This document shows, piece by piece, positions 8,827-17,690 of a stretch of 64,000 nt of DNA (positions within the stretch are counted from its first letter, which is position 1; each line of letters begins with the position of its first letter). The notes beneath the pieces are model-generated. The model saw nothing but the letters and a program-made list of their open reading frames with translations, was not told where the DNA came from and searched no databases. Location: positions 570,318-634,317 of the forward strand of contig FOFK01000002.1 in the NCBI GenBank assembly GCA_900110975.1, in the 5' to 3' direction. This stretch comes from Lachnospiraceae bacterium RM5. Its GTDB lineage: Bacteria; Bacillota; Clostridia; Lachnospirales; Lachnospiraceae. The position numbers were made by a program, and so were the translations under genes.

Positions 8827-9804
8827 TTACTCATAATCGCTAAAACAAATATCCAAATCGACCTGGGTATCTATACCATCAACATATCCGGTTTCGCTAT
8901 ATTGCCACATCTTTATCTCATATGGGAAATATAAAGTTTTGTCATAGCCTGCAAACCATTTATCATAACCTTCTAATTTATCACAGTTAAGTGTGAGTAA
9001 AAACCATCTTAAATTAGCATAAATCATTGGTTTATAGCCCTTATTTTCAATTCTTTTACAGAATTCCACAGCAATATCACTTATCTCGTCTCCGGTTAAA
9101 TCATCCATTCTTGAAACACCTTCACTTACAGGTTCCGTATCAAAAACAACAGGATAAGTAATATCATAATCTTTTATTAATTTCAAAACAAAATCTGCTT
9201 CTTCTATACCTTCTTCAACAGTTATTGCCTGAGAATAAAAATATACACCAACTTTTATACCTGCTTTTGTTGCACCTTCAAGATTTTGTTTTGCCTTCTC
9301 ATCCTCAACAATCTCACCACTGCCATATCCTCTGTATCCTACTCTTATTATGGCAAATTCTACACCACCTGCCTTAACCTTTTCCCAGTCAATATCACCC
9401 TGGAATTTTGATACATCAATGCCTTTATGCCCTTTATTTTCACCATTTACCACATATGAAATACTGCCATCATCATCTGTTACAAGATTATCATTATTAA
9501 TTGTATTTTTCTTTAATGATGTATTTATCGGGATAAACTTAAATTTACCTGAATCATATAAAACAACATCTTCATCAAACACATTTCTAAGTGTATTGAT
9601 TGTTCCAACGCCATTTTCCAGATCCGTTTTAATCTTTTCCTTTAATTCATCAGTGTTATTTTTTTGTAATTCCACCTGTTTATCTTTATATTCTTTATAT
9701 TCTTTTTTCTCATTTCTATATTTCAAAAAGAAAAAACATGATACCCCTATGGATGCTGTTAATAATACAAGTAATATCAAAAATACAACTACTCTTTTTT
9801 TCAT
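8827..9804 (-). CDS. GH25 family muramidase (lysozyme-like), membrane anchored
   Basis: Residues 5-28 form one hydrophobic segment, either an uncleaved signal anchor or a signal peptide. A Lys/Glu-rich helical stalk follows, then a glycoside hydrolase family 25 domain from about residue 125 to the end. Visible family features are GIDVSKFQGDIDW with the first Asp, PVVFDTEP with the Asp/Glu pair, and the late MWQYSETG block. GH25 enzymes cut the MurNAc-GlcNAc bond of peptidoglycan, so the domain should act outside the membrane. The frame extends to a TTG at 9819, but GGAAGG stands at good spacing before the ATG at 9804 and that start gives a clean signal sequence. Its stop overlaps the longest NUDIX frame (TAATG). 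Confidence 0.92.
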   Translation of the reverse strand: MKKRVVVFLILLVLLTASIGVSCFFFLKYRNEKKEYKEYKDKQVELQKNNTDELKEKIKTDLENGVGTINTLRNVFDEDVVLYDSGKFKFIPINTSLKKNTINNDNLVTDDDGSISYVVNGENKGHKGIDVSKFQGDIDWEKVKAGGVEFAIIRVGYRGYGSGEIVEDEKAKQNLEGATKAGIKVGVYFYSQAITVEEGIEEADFVLKLIKDYDITYPVVFDTEPVSEGVSRMDDLTGDEISDIAVEFCKRIENKGYKPMIYANLRWFLLTLNCDKLEGYDKWFAGYDKTLYFPYEIKMWQYSETGYVDGIDTQVDLDICFSDYE

Positions 9805-9864
9805 TTTGTCACCTTCCAATTTCTAATCTTATTCTAGTATAGTGTTTTTTTTGAGTATAAAAAA

Positions 9865-9937
9865 AGCTACTAACGGGACTCGAACCCGTGACCTCCGCCT
9901 TACCAAGGCGACGCTCTACCTCCTGAGCCATAGTAGC
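9865..9937 (-). tRNA. tRNA-Thr (GGT)
   Basis: The minus strand folds as a cloverleaf: acceptor GCTACTA with TAGTAGC, D arm GCTC/GAGC, anticodon loop TTGGTAA with anticodon GGT, and T loop TTCGAGT between ACGGG and CCCGT. The discriminator base is T, no CCA is encoded and a T-run follows. Confidence 0.97.
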
Positions 9938-9948
9938 AATACATTAAT

Positions 9949-9977
9949 AAAATACTATAAACCACCTTAAAAGTCAA
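9949..9977 (-). promoter_or_regulatory. Promoter for tRNA-Thr
   Basis: The minus strand shows TTGACT and TATTTT separated by 17 nt, with the -10 box ending 12 nt before the tRNA 5' end. Confidence 0.65.
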
Positions 9978-9987
9978 TGTTTTGAAG

Positions 9988-10014
9988 AAAAAGGGCTGCA
10001 TTTGCAACCCTTTT
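9988..10014 (-). terminator. Rho-independent terminator of the sugar transporter operon
   Basis: A stem AAAAGGG plus TGCA paired with its complement, with one internal mismatch, is followed by a run of U on the minus strand. It lies 46 nt past the second permease gene. Confidence 0.75.
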
Positions 10015-10059
10015 TAGCTTCAATATTTTAAAAAATATAATTTCTTAAATTTTAAAAAT

Positions 10060-10980
10060 TTATCCCTTAACAGCACCTGCAGCAACACCTTTAATAATAT
10101 GTTTCTGGCAGATTAAGTAGAAGATAATTACAGGAACAATACTTATTGTAATAAGAGCCATCATTGCTCCTAAGTCAACTGTTCCATAACTTCCCTGTAA
10201 GTACTGGATATGAATTGGAATTGTCATATACTTTGTTCTGTCAAGTGATAAGTATGGTAATAAGTAGTCATTCCAGATCCACATAATTTCCAAAATACCA
10301 ACTGAAATTAATGTTGGCTGTAACATAGGAAATACAACCTGGAAATATGTTCTTACTGCACCACATCCATCAATAGCAGCTGCTTCTTCAATTTCAAGTG
10401 GTATAGATCTTACAAAACCAACAAACATAAAGGATGCAAGTCCTGCACCAAATCCCAGATAAATTATCGGGATTGTGAATGGTGTATTTAAATGCATTGA
10501 ATCTGCTGTTCTTGCAAGTGTAAACATAACCATCTGGAATGGTACAACCATTGAAAATACAAATAAATAATAAATAATCTTACAGATAATATTATTTACT
10601 CTGGCAATATACCATGCAGCCATTGATGTGAATATTAAAATCAATGTTGTTGATAATACAGTTATAAGAAAACTGTATGCTACAGATTTAATAAAAGGAT
10701 AATTACCAAACGTTACACCCTTTGTGTAGTTTGCGAATTTAGCAAACATTTCTCCTCTTGGGATTTTAAATGTATCTGTCTTAACAAAAGTATTTAACTT
10801 AAATGAGTTAATTAAAACAAATACAACAGGTAATACATAAACGATTGAAATTACTGTAAAGAATATTGTAAGACTAAGTTTTAATCTTTTATTAGTAACA
10901 ATAGTTTTCTTTACAACCTCTTCTCCTACAACCTTCTGTAACTCATTATCTACTAACTCTTCATTTTTTTCTTTACTCAT
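10060..10980 (-). CDS. Carbohydrate ABC transporter permease, MalG type (CUT1)
   Basis: The 306-residue product has six predicted membrane segments and the cytoplasmic EAA loop EEAAAIDGCGAVRTYFQVV (about residues 205-223), where the ATPase docks. The end VAAGAVKG is typical of MalG-like permeases. It is the second permease of an ABC sugar importer and starts 2 nt after the stop of the first, with its ribosome site AGGGAGG inside the end of that gene. No ATPase gene is present, so the importer probably shares a MsmX/MalK-type ATPase encoded elsewhere. The substrate cannot be named from sequence. Confidence 0.95.
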   Translation of the reverse strand: MSKEKNEELVDNELQKVVGEEVVKKTIVTNKRLKLSLTIFFTVISIVYVLPVVFVLINSFKLNTFVKTDTFKIPRGEMFAKFANYTKGVTFGNYPFIKSVAYSFLITVLSTTLILIFTSMAAWYIARVNNIICKIIYYLFVFSMVVPFQMVMFTLARTADSMHLNTPFTIPIIYLGFGAGLASFMFVGFVRSIPLEIEEAAAIDGCGAVRTYFQVVFPMLQPTLISVGILEIMWIWNDYLLPYLSLDRTKYMTIPIHIQYLQGSYGTVDLGAMMALITISIVPVIIFYLICQKHIIKGVAAGAVKG

Positions 10981-10981
10981 A

Positions 10982-11917
10982 TTACTGCTGCACCTCCCTT
11001 GACCTTGTTACTACAAGCTGAACAATTGATATTACAGCAACTAAAACAAAGAACATTACAGCTTTTGCCTGAGCAACACCTCTTGCCGTTGCACTCTGTC
11101 CATAGAATGTATTATAAATATTTAAAGCTAACATTTCTGTCTGCTTAACGATAGAAGCTGTTCCATCAGGATTTAACTTAAACTCATATGGCATACCACC
11201 TGTAAGTGCAAGGTTCTGATCAAAGAGCTTAAATCCATTTGTTAATGTAAGGAATACGCAGATTGTAATTGAAGGCATAATATTTGGAAGTGTAATATGT
11301 GTAAGAGTCTTTACTCTTCCCGCTCCATCAATCTTTGCAGCTTCCTTAATATCCTCAGGAATCGCCTGTAATCCTGCAATATAGATAATCATCATATAAC
11401 CTATCTGCTGCCAGCAGATAAGTATTATTAATCCCCAAAATCCATATTTTTGCTTCATAAGGATGTTTGTATTATATTTTAATAAAACACCATTAAAAAT
11501 CATACTCCAAATATAACCAAGAACGATACCACCAATTAAGTTTGGCATAAAGAATACTGTTCTGAATATATTTGTTCCTTTTATTTCCATTGTAAGTGCA
11601 TATGCAACAAAGAATGCTATAAGATTAATTATAACAAGGGATGTTATTGCAAATAATGCTGTATACCAGAATGCATGAACAAAAGTAGGATCATGAAATG
11701 CCTTTGTATAGTTTTCAAATCCTATATACTCTGCATCTGATGTTGTTGTAAACTTACACATTGATAAATAAAATCCTGAAAAGAATGGATACAAAAATCC
11801 TATAGAAAATGCAACCATGATTGGTAATAAAAATAAAGGCCACCATTTACCTATTGATCTCTGCAATAATGGAGAATTAACATTCATAGCTTTTTGGGCT
11901 TTTCGGTTTTTTTTCAT
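10982..11917 (-). CDS. Carbohydrate ABC transporter permease, MalF type (CUT1)
   Basis: The 311-residue membrane protein carries the EAA loop KEAAKIDGAGRVKTLTHITL and six predicted membrane segments after a basic cytoplasmic N-terminus. It pairs with the downstream MalG-type permease to form the translocation path of a sugar importer. The start is strongly marked by AGGAGG 5 nt upstream. That ribosome site lies just after a hairpin and U-run that separate this gene from the binding protein gene, so permease expression is probably lower than that of the binding protein. Confidence 0.95.
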   Translation of the reverse strand: MKKNRKAQKAMNVNSPLLQRSIGKWWPLFLLPIMVAFSIGFLYPFFSGFYLSMCKFTTTSDAEYIGFENYTKAFHDPTFVHAFWYTALFAITSLVIINLIAFFVAYALTMEIKGTNIFRTVFFMPNLIGGIVLGYIWSMIFNGVLLKYNTNILMKQKYGFWGLIILICWQQIGYMMIIYIAGLQAIPEDIKEAAKIDGAGRVKTLTHITLPNIMPSITICVFLTLTNGFKLFDQNLALTGGMPYEFKLNPDGTASIVKQTEMLALNIYNTFYGQSATARGVAQAKAVMFFVLVAVISIVQLVVTRSREVQQ

Positions 11918-11933
11918 AAAATCCTCCTGATTT

Positions 11934-11966
11934 AAAAAAGTAGGAGCAAGCGTTGCCTGCCCCTAC
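11934..11966 (-). terminator. Intercistronic hairpin with U6, probable partial terminator
   Basis: On the minus strand the stem GTAGGGGCAGGC pairs along its whole length with GCTTGCTCCTAC if G-U pairs are allowed (loop AAC). It is followed at once by TTTTTT and then by the AGGAGG site of the first permease. It lies about 50 nt past the binding protein stop. A leaky terminator here would lower permease mRNA relative to binding protein mRNA; the folded 3' end could also stabilise the upstream mRNA. Confidence 0.7.
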
Positions 11967-12018
11967 CCTCTACATGTCTAACTTAATAAATTATTTTATT
12001 TTACTAATCAGCTTTATT

Positions 12019-13332
12019 TTACTGATTTGCTGCTGCATACTGTGTAGCCCATCCTGCAACGAATGCTGTTTCAACATCATCCCAAGATCCGCCTGCATCA
12101 TACTGATTCATAGCTGCTACAACACCAGCTCTCCATTCATCTACGTTTGGTGTGTAGTTGAATGCCCAGTCAACATTGTATTTTCCATCTGCAAGATACT
12201 GATTAGCATTCTGCAAGAATACGTTATCACTTTCTGCAGCCTGTTTGTAAGGAATAGCACCGAACTGATCAGCCATCATTGTTGTTCCTTCTTCAGAAGT
12301 TACTAACCATTTCATGAAGTCAAGAGTTGCTTTCTGATCTGCATCAGAAGCTTTAGCATTAACTGCCCAGCAGTTTTCTGTACCAGAGCAAAGTCCGGCA
12401 TTTTCTTCTCCGTCAACTCCACAATAGATAGGAATCATAGCCATATCATCATTTGAATATACTTCTGAAAGTGCTGCATATTCCCATGTACCATTCTGAT
12501 AGAATACTGCTTTACCATCTTTGAATTCTGCTTCTGCATCATATCCACCTGTAGCAAGTGTTGCAGGATCTACAGCAGAATCTGTAATGTAAAGATCCCA
12601 GATCTTCTTGAAGTTATCAAGGTATGTACCTTTGATTGAAGCTGGAGCTTCTTCCCAATTATCATCCTGTGCTTCATAATATAATGGCATATTAGCTAAA
12701 TGTCCTGAGAATCTCCATGATGAAGAATCATCCATACCAGATGATGTAAATGCATCAAATCCTAAATCTGAAGCTCTGTCATGAATATCATCAGCTACTT
12801 TCTTTAATGAATCAAAATCTGTAATATCAGATAATTCATATCCAGCTTCTTTTAAAAGCTTAAGGTTTGTTATGATACCATAACTTTCATAACAATAACC
12901 GATTGAGCAAGCTTTTCCGCTCTCATCATATAATGTGAATGCATCTGTATTTAATTCATTGTATACATCTGTACCTTTAAGGTCTACACAATAGTCATCC
13001 CATGTTTTTACAGAAGCAGCGTTACCTACTACAAATAATGTAGGAGCATCAGATTTGTCCATTTCAGCTGTAAGTGTTTCTTCATATGTTCCTGAAGCAG
13101 CTGTAACAACTTTAACTTTAACTCCTGTTTCATCTTCATACTTCTTAGCAATATCCTGTAAAGCTTCGTCAGCTTCTGGTTTGAAGTTTAACCAATAAAC
13201 TGATCCCTTTCCATTGCTAGATTTTTTACCAGATGAGCTTGATGAAGAATCAGAACCACATCCTGTTGCCATTGCAACTGTCATTGCTGTAGCTAAAGAT
13301 AATGCTACAACTCTAGAAATTTTTCTACGCAT
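12019..13332 (-). CDS. Extracellular sugar-binding lipoprotein of an ABC importer
   Basis: The N-terminus is a lipoprotein signal ending in a lipobox-like MATGC with the lipidated Cys near residue 25, then a Ser-rich tether. The mature 410 residues resemble family 1 solute-binding proteins: VYWLNFKPEADEALQDIAKKYEDETG, then APTLFVVGN, and a late MKWLVTSEEG block. It should capture a sugar or oligosaccharide outside the membrane and deliver it to the two permeases encoded downstream. AGGAGG lies 10 nt before the ATG. A consensus promoter is visible at 13458-13486. No regulator gene is adjacent, and the ligand is unknown. Confidence 0.95.
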   Translation of the reverse strand: MRRKISRVVALSLATAMTVAMATGCGSDSSSSSSGKKSSNGKGSVYWLNFKPEADEALQDIAKKYEDETGVKVKVVTAASGTYEETLTAEMDKSDAPTLFVVGNAASVKTWDDYCVDLKGTDVYNELNTDAFTLYDESGKACSIGYCYESYGIITNLKLLKEAGYELSDITDFDSLKKVADDIHDRASDLGFDAFTSSGMDDSSSWRFSGHLANMPLYYEAQDDNWEEAPASIKGTYLDNFKKIWDLYITDSAVDPATLATGGYDAEAEFKDGKAVFYQNGTWEYAALSEVYSNDDMAMIPIYCGVDGEENAGLCSGTENCWAVNAKASDADQKATLDFMKWLVTSEEGTTMMADQFGAIPYKQAAESDNVFLQNANQYLADGKYNVDWAFNYTPNVDEWRAGVVAAMNQYDAGGSWDDVETAFVAGWATQYAAANQ

Positions 13333-13419
13333 TTTTTTTACGTCCTCCTATTTTTTTATATATTTTTTGCCTATCCCTGCGACATTTACATACGAAAAAT
13401 TACTTTAGAAGATTTGTCG

Positions 13420-13433
13420 TGTGATAATCCACA
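13420..13433 (-). promoter_or_regulatory. Possible operator in the sugar transporter leader
   Basis: The short inverted repeat TGTG-N6-CACA lies about 25 nt downstream of the -10 box of the binding protein promoter. It could bind a LacI/CcpA-like repressor, but its centre is not symmetric. Confidence 0.25.
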
Positions 13434-13457
13434 AAAAAACAGGCCTTCTAGTTAGTA

Positions 13458-13486
13458 ATTTTATCAAAATCAACCAAATATGTCAA
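13458..13486 (-). promoter_or_regulatory. Promoter of the sugar ABC transporter operon
   Basis: The minus strand reads TTGACA, 17 nt, then TAAAAT, a near-consensus sigma-A promoter. The -35 box starts only 7 nt after the BI-1 stop codon. The leader is about 120 nt. Confidence 0.85.
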
Positions 13487-13493
13487 ACTATAT

Positions 13494-14321
13494 TTACCTT
13501 TTTTTACCAAATAGCCTCAACAATTTTAACAAAAGATTGATAAAATCAAGGTATAAATTTATGCCACCTAACAAAGCAATTGAATTTATAGATGCACTTG
13601 AACCATCTGATTCATAAGCATTTTTCTTAATTTTCTGAACATCATATGCTGTTAATCCTAAAAAGACTGCAACACCTACATAACAGATAAGTGTTTCAAT
13701 AGCTGAGCTGTGTAAAAATAAATTTACTATGCTTGCAATAATAATTCCCCATAATCCCATAATGAGATAACTTCCAACACTTAAAAAGTCAAATTGTTTA
13801 AACAAACCGATAAATGCCATTCCACCAAACATGAGGGCAGTTACCAAAAACATTGTTACAATTGAAGCACTTGTATATACCAATGCTATTACTGAAAGTG
13901 TTATACCATTTAAAATTGCATAGATTAAAAATAATGTTCCTGCAAGAGCCACCTTCTTTTTAGCCGCTGCAGATGTAGCAATAAGTACAACTACAATTTC
14001 AGCAATACAAAGGGGCATTATTGAATTTGCAATAAATGATACACTCATATAATTAAGTGTATATATCGCTGTTACAAGGGATACTAAAAGAGCTGCAAAC
14101 ATAACAATAAAGGATCTTGTAACTGCTTTTGATAAGATTTCATCCCTGTCTATACCATAAGCACTGCCATAACCTCCGTTATATCCATTTCCATTCCTTG
14201 TTGCATCAAATACATCACTTTCGCCATTCATATGAATTATGTTTCCATTTAACGAAGTCGTATTCTGTACCTGGTCTTCATATGGGTTTCTTGTGTACTC
14301 ATCATCATAATTATTATTCAT
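13494..14321 (-). CDS. Bax inhibitor-1 (BI-1)/YccA family membrane protein
   Basis: After about 60 residues rich in Asn, Gly and Tyr the protein has seven predicted membrane segments with the BI-1 features: an AYDVQKIK motif near the end, an Asp-containing last helix (INLYLDFINLLLKLL) and a Lys-rich tail. Bacterial BI-1 proteins are pH-sensitive calcium leak channels; the role here is inferred only. The frame extends to an ATG at 14330, but that start touches the ribosome site, whereas AAGGA lies 9 nt before the ATG at 14321. It follows rlmB on the same strand with no obvious terminator. Confidence 0.92.
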   Translation of the reverse strand: MNNNYDDEYTRNPYEDQVQNTTSLNGNIIHMNGESDVFDATRNGNGYNGGYGSAYGIDRDEILSKAVTRSFIVMFAALLVSLVTAIYTLNYMSVSFIANSIMPLCIAEIVVVLIATSAAAKKKVALAGTLFLIYAILNGITLSVIALVYTSASIVTMFLVTALMFGGMAFIGLFKQFDFLSVGSYLIMGLWGIIIASIVNLFLHSSAIETLICYVGVAVFLGLTAYDVQKIKKNAYESDGSSASINSIALLGGINLYLDFINLLLKLLRLFGKKR

Positions 14322-14412
14322 ATCTTTCATTCCTTTCTTTTTATTTTCTATTTTTACAATTAAAATATTTTCATATTTTTTTCATTCTTATCTTTTTATA
14401 ATTTCAATGTTC

Positions 14413-15174
14413 CTACTGCATTCTCTGTCTTACAATTTCATAAGATATAATTCCCATTGCCACTGAAGCATTTAAAGAATTAATCTCTCCCTTCATAGGA
14501 ATTGAAATAACAAAATCACATTTTTCCTTAACTAACTTTCCTACTCCTTTTCCCTCATTACCAATAACTATAGCCATCGGTCCTTTTAAATTAGCATTAT
14601 ACATAAGCTCGCCATCCATATCAGCACATGCAACCCATACACCCTGTTTTTTAAGTTCTTCAATAGTCTTGGCAATATTTGTAACTTTAACAACAGGTGT
14701 ATAATTTATGGCACCTGCGGATGTTTTTGCAACAGTTGCAGAAAGTGTTGCTGATCTGTGTTTTGGAATAATAACACCATGAGCTCCTGATATATTTGCG
14801 GTTCTGATAATTGCTCCAAGATTATGCGGATCCTCAATTTCATCAAGAATAATAATAAACGGATCCTCATTTTTTTCTTCTGCTCTTGCAAAAATATCTT
14901 CTATCTCACTATATTCATACGCACTTACATAAGCTATAACACCCTGATGTTTACCTGATTCAGACATAGAATCAAGTCTTTCCTTTGAAACAAAATTAAT
15001 AATCGTATTACTCTTTTTTCCATGCCTTATTATTGTATTTATAGGACCATCAAAACATTTTTCAAGAATAAAAAGTTTATCAACACTTTTCCCCGATTTA
15101 AATGCCTCTATAACAGCATTTCTTCCCTCTATATAAGTGGTATTATTTTCATTTGTATTTTCCAAATATTCCAC
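14413..15174 (-). CDS. rlmB: 23S rRNA 2'-O-methyltransferase, RlmB/TrmH (SpoU) family
   Basis: The N-terminal ~75 residues form the substrate-binding domain (EGRNAVIEAF). The SPOUT methyltransferase domain shows its three motifs: DPHNLGAIIRTA, IVIGNEGKGV and IPMKGEINSLNASVA, which build the knot that binds S-adenosylmethionine. Members of this branch methylate the ribose of G2251 in 23S rRNA, though the exact target cannot be proven here. The order cysS, Mini-III gene, rlmB is common in Firmicutes and all three are packed together. The longest frame starts at GTG 15174; a TTG at 15165 is better spaced from the AGGTGG site, so the true N-terminus may be three residues shorter. Confidence 0.92.
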   Translation of the reverse strand: MEYLENTNENNTTYIEGRNAVIEAFKSGKSVDKLFILEKCFDGPINTIIRHGKKSNTIINFVSKERLDSMSESGKHQGVIAYVSAYEYSEIEDIFARAEEKNEDPFIIILDEIEDPHNLGAIIRTANISGAHGVIIPKHRSATLSATVAKTSAGAINYTPVVKVTNIAKTIEELKKQGVWVACADMDGELMYNANLKGPMAIVIGNEGKGVGKLVKEKCDFVISIPMKGEINSLNASVAMGIISYEIVRQRMQ

Positions 15175-15186
15175 CTCACATTCATT

Positions 15187-15630
15187 TTATTTTAAAATTT
15201 TATCAAGACCATAATTAATTATTTCTATCATTCTGTCAGATTTTTTAGAAAGATAAAGATAACCAATAAGAGCCTCAAACCCGGTAGCCTGGCGGTATTC
15301 TGACATAGTCGCGTTTTTAGCTTTTGAAAAAGACTTTGCATTGCGGCCTCTTTTAAAAATAACCTCTTCATCTTCTGTGAGTATTTCTTTGATATTTTCA
15401 ATCATATCTGCCTGTGTAGAAGCTTTTACCAAAGAACTTGACTCTTTATGAAGTTTATTTACCTGTTTATTTCCTTTAGCTACAACTAAAGTTCTGATAA
15501 TAAGCTCATAAACCGCATCACCAATATAAGCAAGGGTGAGTGGCGAATATGTCTCTATTTCTTTTATTTCTATATTTTCTCTCTTCTCAATAAAATCAAG
15601 AATATCAAAAGAATCTATACTCTTTTCCAT
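15187..15630 (-). CDS. mrnC: Mini-ribonuclease III
   Basis: The 147-residue protein is a lone RNase III catalytic domain without the double-stranded RNA-binding domain, which defines Mini-III. It shows LTLAYIGDAVYEL with the catalytic Asp and the later FEALIGYLYL block. Mini-III trims the ends of 23S rRNA precursors in Firmicutes. Its start lies inside the 3' end of cysS (16-nt overlap) with GAGAAGG 6 nt upstream, so translation is probably coupled. rlmB follows 12 nt downstream; both act on 23S rRNA. Confidence 0.94.
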   Translation of the reverse strand: MEKSIDSFDILDFIEKRENIEIKEIETYSPLTLAYIGDAVYELIIRTLVVAKGNKQVNKLHKESSSLVKASTQADMIENIKEILTEDEEVIFKRGRNAKSFSKAKNATMSEYRQATGFEALIGYLYLSKKSDRMIEIINYGLDKILK

Positions 15631-17021
15631 ATTACGCCTTCTCTTGTATCTTTAAGAATAATTCCTTTTTCCAAAAGTTCATCTCTTATTTCATCTGCTC
15701 TCTTAAAGTTCTTTTCTTTTCTTGCCAAAGTTCTTTCTTCTATAAGCTTTTCAATCTGCTCATCTAAAATTTCTTCTTCTTTTTCTGCTGTAATTCCAAG
15801 TACATCAAGAAGTGTTACAATAACTTCTTTAAGAGTTGCAAGATATTCTTTTGATGAATTATTATCTGCTGAAACATTTGCAAGTTTTACCATTTCAAAA
15901 ATAGCTGACTGTGCATCTGCAGTATTAAAGTCATCATCCATAGCTTCATTAAACTTTTCTTTAAGTTCATTTAATTTATTTATATTCTCTTTTTCTGTTT
16001 CACTTAATGCGGCATCCACTGCATTTTCCATAAATCTGTTAATATTATCAATAGCAGTTAAAATTCTATCAAGTCCGTTTTTTGCAGCAAGTACAAGTTC
16101 TTCACTAAAGTTAATTGGACTTCTGTAAGATGCACTAAGCATAAAGAATCTGAGAACCTGAAGATCATATTTTTTTGAAATATCTCTTACTGTAAAGAAG
16201 TTTCCTTCAGATTTTGACATCTTTTTATTATTGATATTTAAGAAACCATTATGCATCCAGTATTTTGCAAATTCACAACCATTTGCTGCTTCAGACTGGG
16301 CAATTTCATTTTCATGGTGAGGGAAAATCAAATCTTCTCCACCTGCATGAATATCAATTGTATCTCCTAAATATTTTTTTGCCATAACAGAGCATTCTAT
16401 ATGCCATCCCGGTCTTCCATTACTCCATGGCGATTCCCAATATGGCTCATTTTCTTTTTTAGGTTTCCACAAAACAAAATCAAGCGGATCTTTCTTGCTT
16501 TCTTCACCATCCACTTTTATATCTCTGTGTCCTGCCTCTAAATCATCAATGTTCTTCTTTGATAATTTTCCATAATCCTTAAATTCTCTTGTTTTATAAT
16601 AAACAGTACCATCAGCATCATATGCATATCCCTTTTTGATAAGGGTATCTATCATATCTATCATTCCGCCAATTTCTTTTGTTGCAAGAGGATGAGTTGT
16701 TGCAGGCTTAACATTTAAAGCCTCCATATCTTTTTTGCACTCTTCAATATATCTGCTTGCAATTTCAGCTGCATCTACATTTTCTTCGTTTGCAGCTTTT
16801 ATAATCTTATCATCAACGTCAGTAAAATTTGAAACATAATTCACTTCGTATCCTCTGTATTCAAAATATCTTCTTACAGTGTCAAAAACTATCATCGGTC
16901 TTGCATTTCCAATATGAATAAGATTGTATACTGTAGGACCGCATACATACATTCTCACTTTTCCTTCTTCTATCGGAACAAACTCTTCTTTTTTTCTTGT
17001 AAGCGTATTATATATCTTCAT
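15615..17021 (-). CDS. cysS: Cysteinyl-tRNA synthetase
   Basis: Class I synthetase of the usual length (468 residues). The zinc-binding Cys27 is followed by the HIGN motif at 36-39; the second zinc region WHIECSVMAKKYLG and HHENEIAQSEA lie near 205-245, and the KMSKS motif near 265. The C-terminal helical tRNA-binding part is complete. It charges tRNA-Cys in the cytoplasm. GGAG stands 8 nt before the ATG. No T-box leader is seen in the 61 nt separating it from ispF, so it is likely transcribed with ispF, the Mini-III gene and rlmB. Confidence 0.98.
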   Translation of the reverse strand: MKIYNTLTRKKEEFVPIEEGKVRMYVCGPTVYNLIHIGNARPMIVFDTVRRYFEYRGYEVNYVSNFTDVDDKIIKAANEENVDAAEIASRYIEECKKDMEALNVKPATTHPLATKEIGGMIDMIDTLIKKGYAYDADGTVYYKTREFKDYGKLSKKNIDDLEAGHRDIKVDGEESKKDPLDFVLWKPKKENEPYWESPWSNGRPGWHIECSVMAKKYLGDTIDIHAGGEDLIFPHHENEIAQSEAANGCEFAKYWMHNGFLNINNKKMSKSEGNFFTVRDISKKYDLQVLRFFMLSASYRSPINFSEELVLAAKNGLDRILTAIDNINRFMENAVDAALSETEKENINKLNELKEKFNEAMDDDFNTADAQSAIFEMVKLANVSADNNSSKEYLATLKEVIVTLLDVLGITAEKEEEILDEQIEKLIEERTLARKEKNFKRADEIRDELLEKGIILKDTREGVIWKRV

Positions 17022-17082
17022 AAATCTATCTCCATCTTTCTTTGATTCTTAATTTCACTTGAATATAAATATAACATAGTTT

Positions 17083-17610
17083 CTAATTATTTGCACGCAT
17101 ACAACCACTACAACCTTGAGGATTAATAGAATTATCAATTCCATAACTTACTGAAGCTATAGCCTGGGATGAAATCCCTTCTCCACTGCCTGTAAATCCA
17201 AGCCCTTCTTCTGTTGTTGCCTTTATATTAACCAAATCTTCATCTATCTTAAGTGCAGCTGCAATATTCTTAACCATCTCATCCATATATGGTCTGAGCT
17301 TTGGCCTCTGAGCAATAATAACAGCGTCTATATTATTGATAACATACATTTTTTTTTCTAAGAGTTCTCCTACATGTTCAAGTAATTTCAGGCTGTCTGC
17401 TCCTTTATATTTCTCATCGTTATCCGGGAAATGATATCCAATATCTTTTAGAGCACAGGCTCCTAAGAGTGCATCCATTATGGCATGTAAAAGCACATCC
17501 GCATCTGAATGTCCAAGAAGCCCCTTTTCATAAGGAATGCAGACTCCTCCTAAAATAAGTTTTCTTCCTTCTACTAATTTATGAACATCATATCCTATAC
17601 CAACTCTCAT
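17083..17610 (-). CDS. ispF: 2-C-methyl-D-erythritol 2,4-cyclodiphosphate synthase
   Basis: The protein starts GIGYDVHKL, with the metal-binding Asp8 and His10, and continues with [18 protein letters not shown], which holds the third metal His. The late block [16 protein letters not shown] is also conserved. It makes the cyclic diphosphate intermediate of the MEP isoprenoid pathway. About 15 residues after the family core end in [10 protein letters not shown], a short Cys-containing tail. No strong ribosome site is seen; a GGTG lies 8 nt upstream. It is the first gene of a run with cysS, the Mini-III gene and rlmB, just after the tRNA terminator. Confidence 0.96.
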   Translation of the reverse strand: MRVGIGYDVHKLVEGRKLILGGVCIPYEKGLLGHSDADVLLHAIMDALLGACALKDIGYHFPDNDEKYKGADSLKLLEHVGELLEKKMYVINNIDAVIIAQRPKLRPYMDEMVKNIAAALKIDEDLVNIKATTEEGLGFTGSGEGISSQAIASVSYGIDNSINPQGCSGCMRANN

Positions 17611-17656
17611 ATGTTTTCACCAAATCTTTCTTTTAAATTATTATTATTTAAATTTT

Positions 17657-17688
17657 AAAAAAAGGCACTAGCAAACGCTAATGCCTTA
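17657..17688 (-). terminator. Terminator of the tRNA-Val/tRNA-Met unit
   Basis: Stem AAGGCA-T-TAGC paired with GCTA-G-TGCCTT (one U-G pair) and a 4-nt loop is followed on the minus strand by seven U. It starts 3 nt after tRNA-Met. Confidence 0.92.
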
Positions 17689-17690
17689 AG

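Noticed and set aside
9350-9826. 158-codon open frame on the plus strand
   Set aside because: It lies opposite the GH25 muramidase gene, has no ribosome site and reads as a low-complexity Phe/Ser/Thr-rich chain, as expected from the antisense of an AT-rich gene.
10060-13332. Complete ABC importer with own ATPase and regulator
   Set aside because: Only the binding protein and two permeases are present; the neighbours are tRNA-Thr and a BI-1 gene.
17022-17082. T-box leader for cysteinyl-tRNA synthetase
   Set aside because: The gap to ispF is 61 nt and has no T-box sequence or antiterminator fold.
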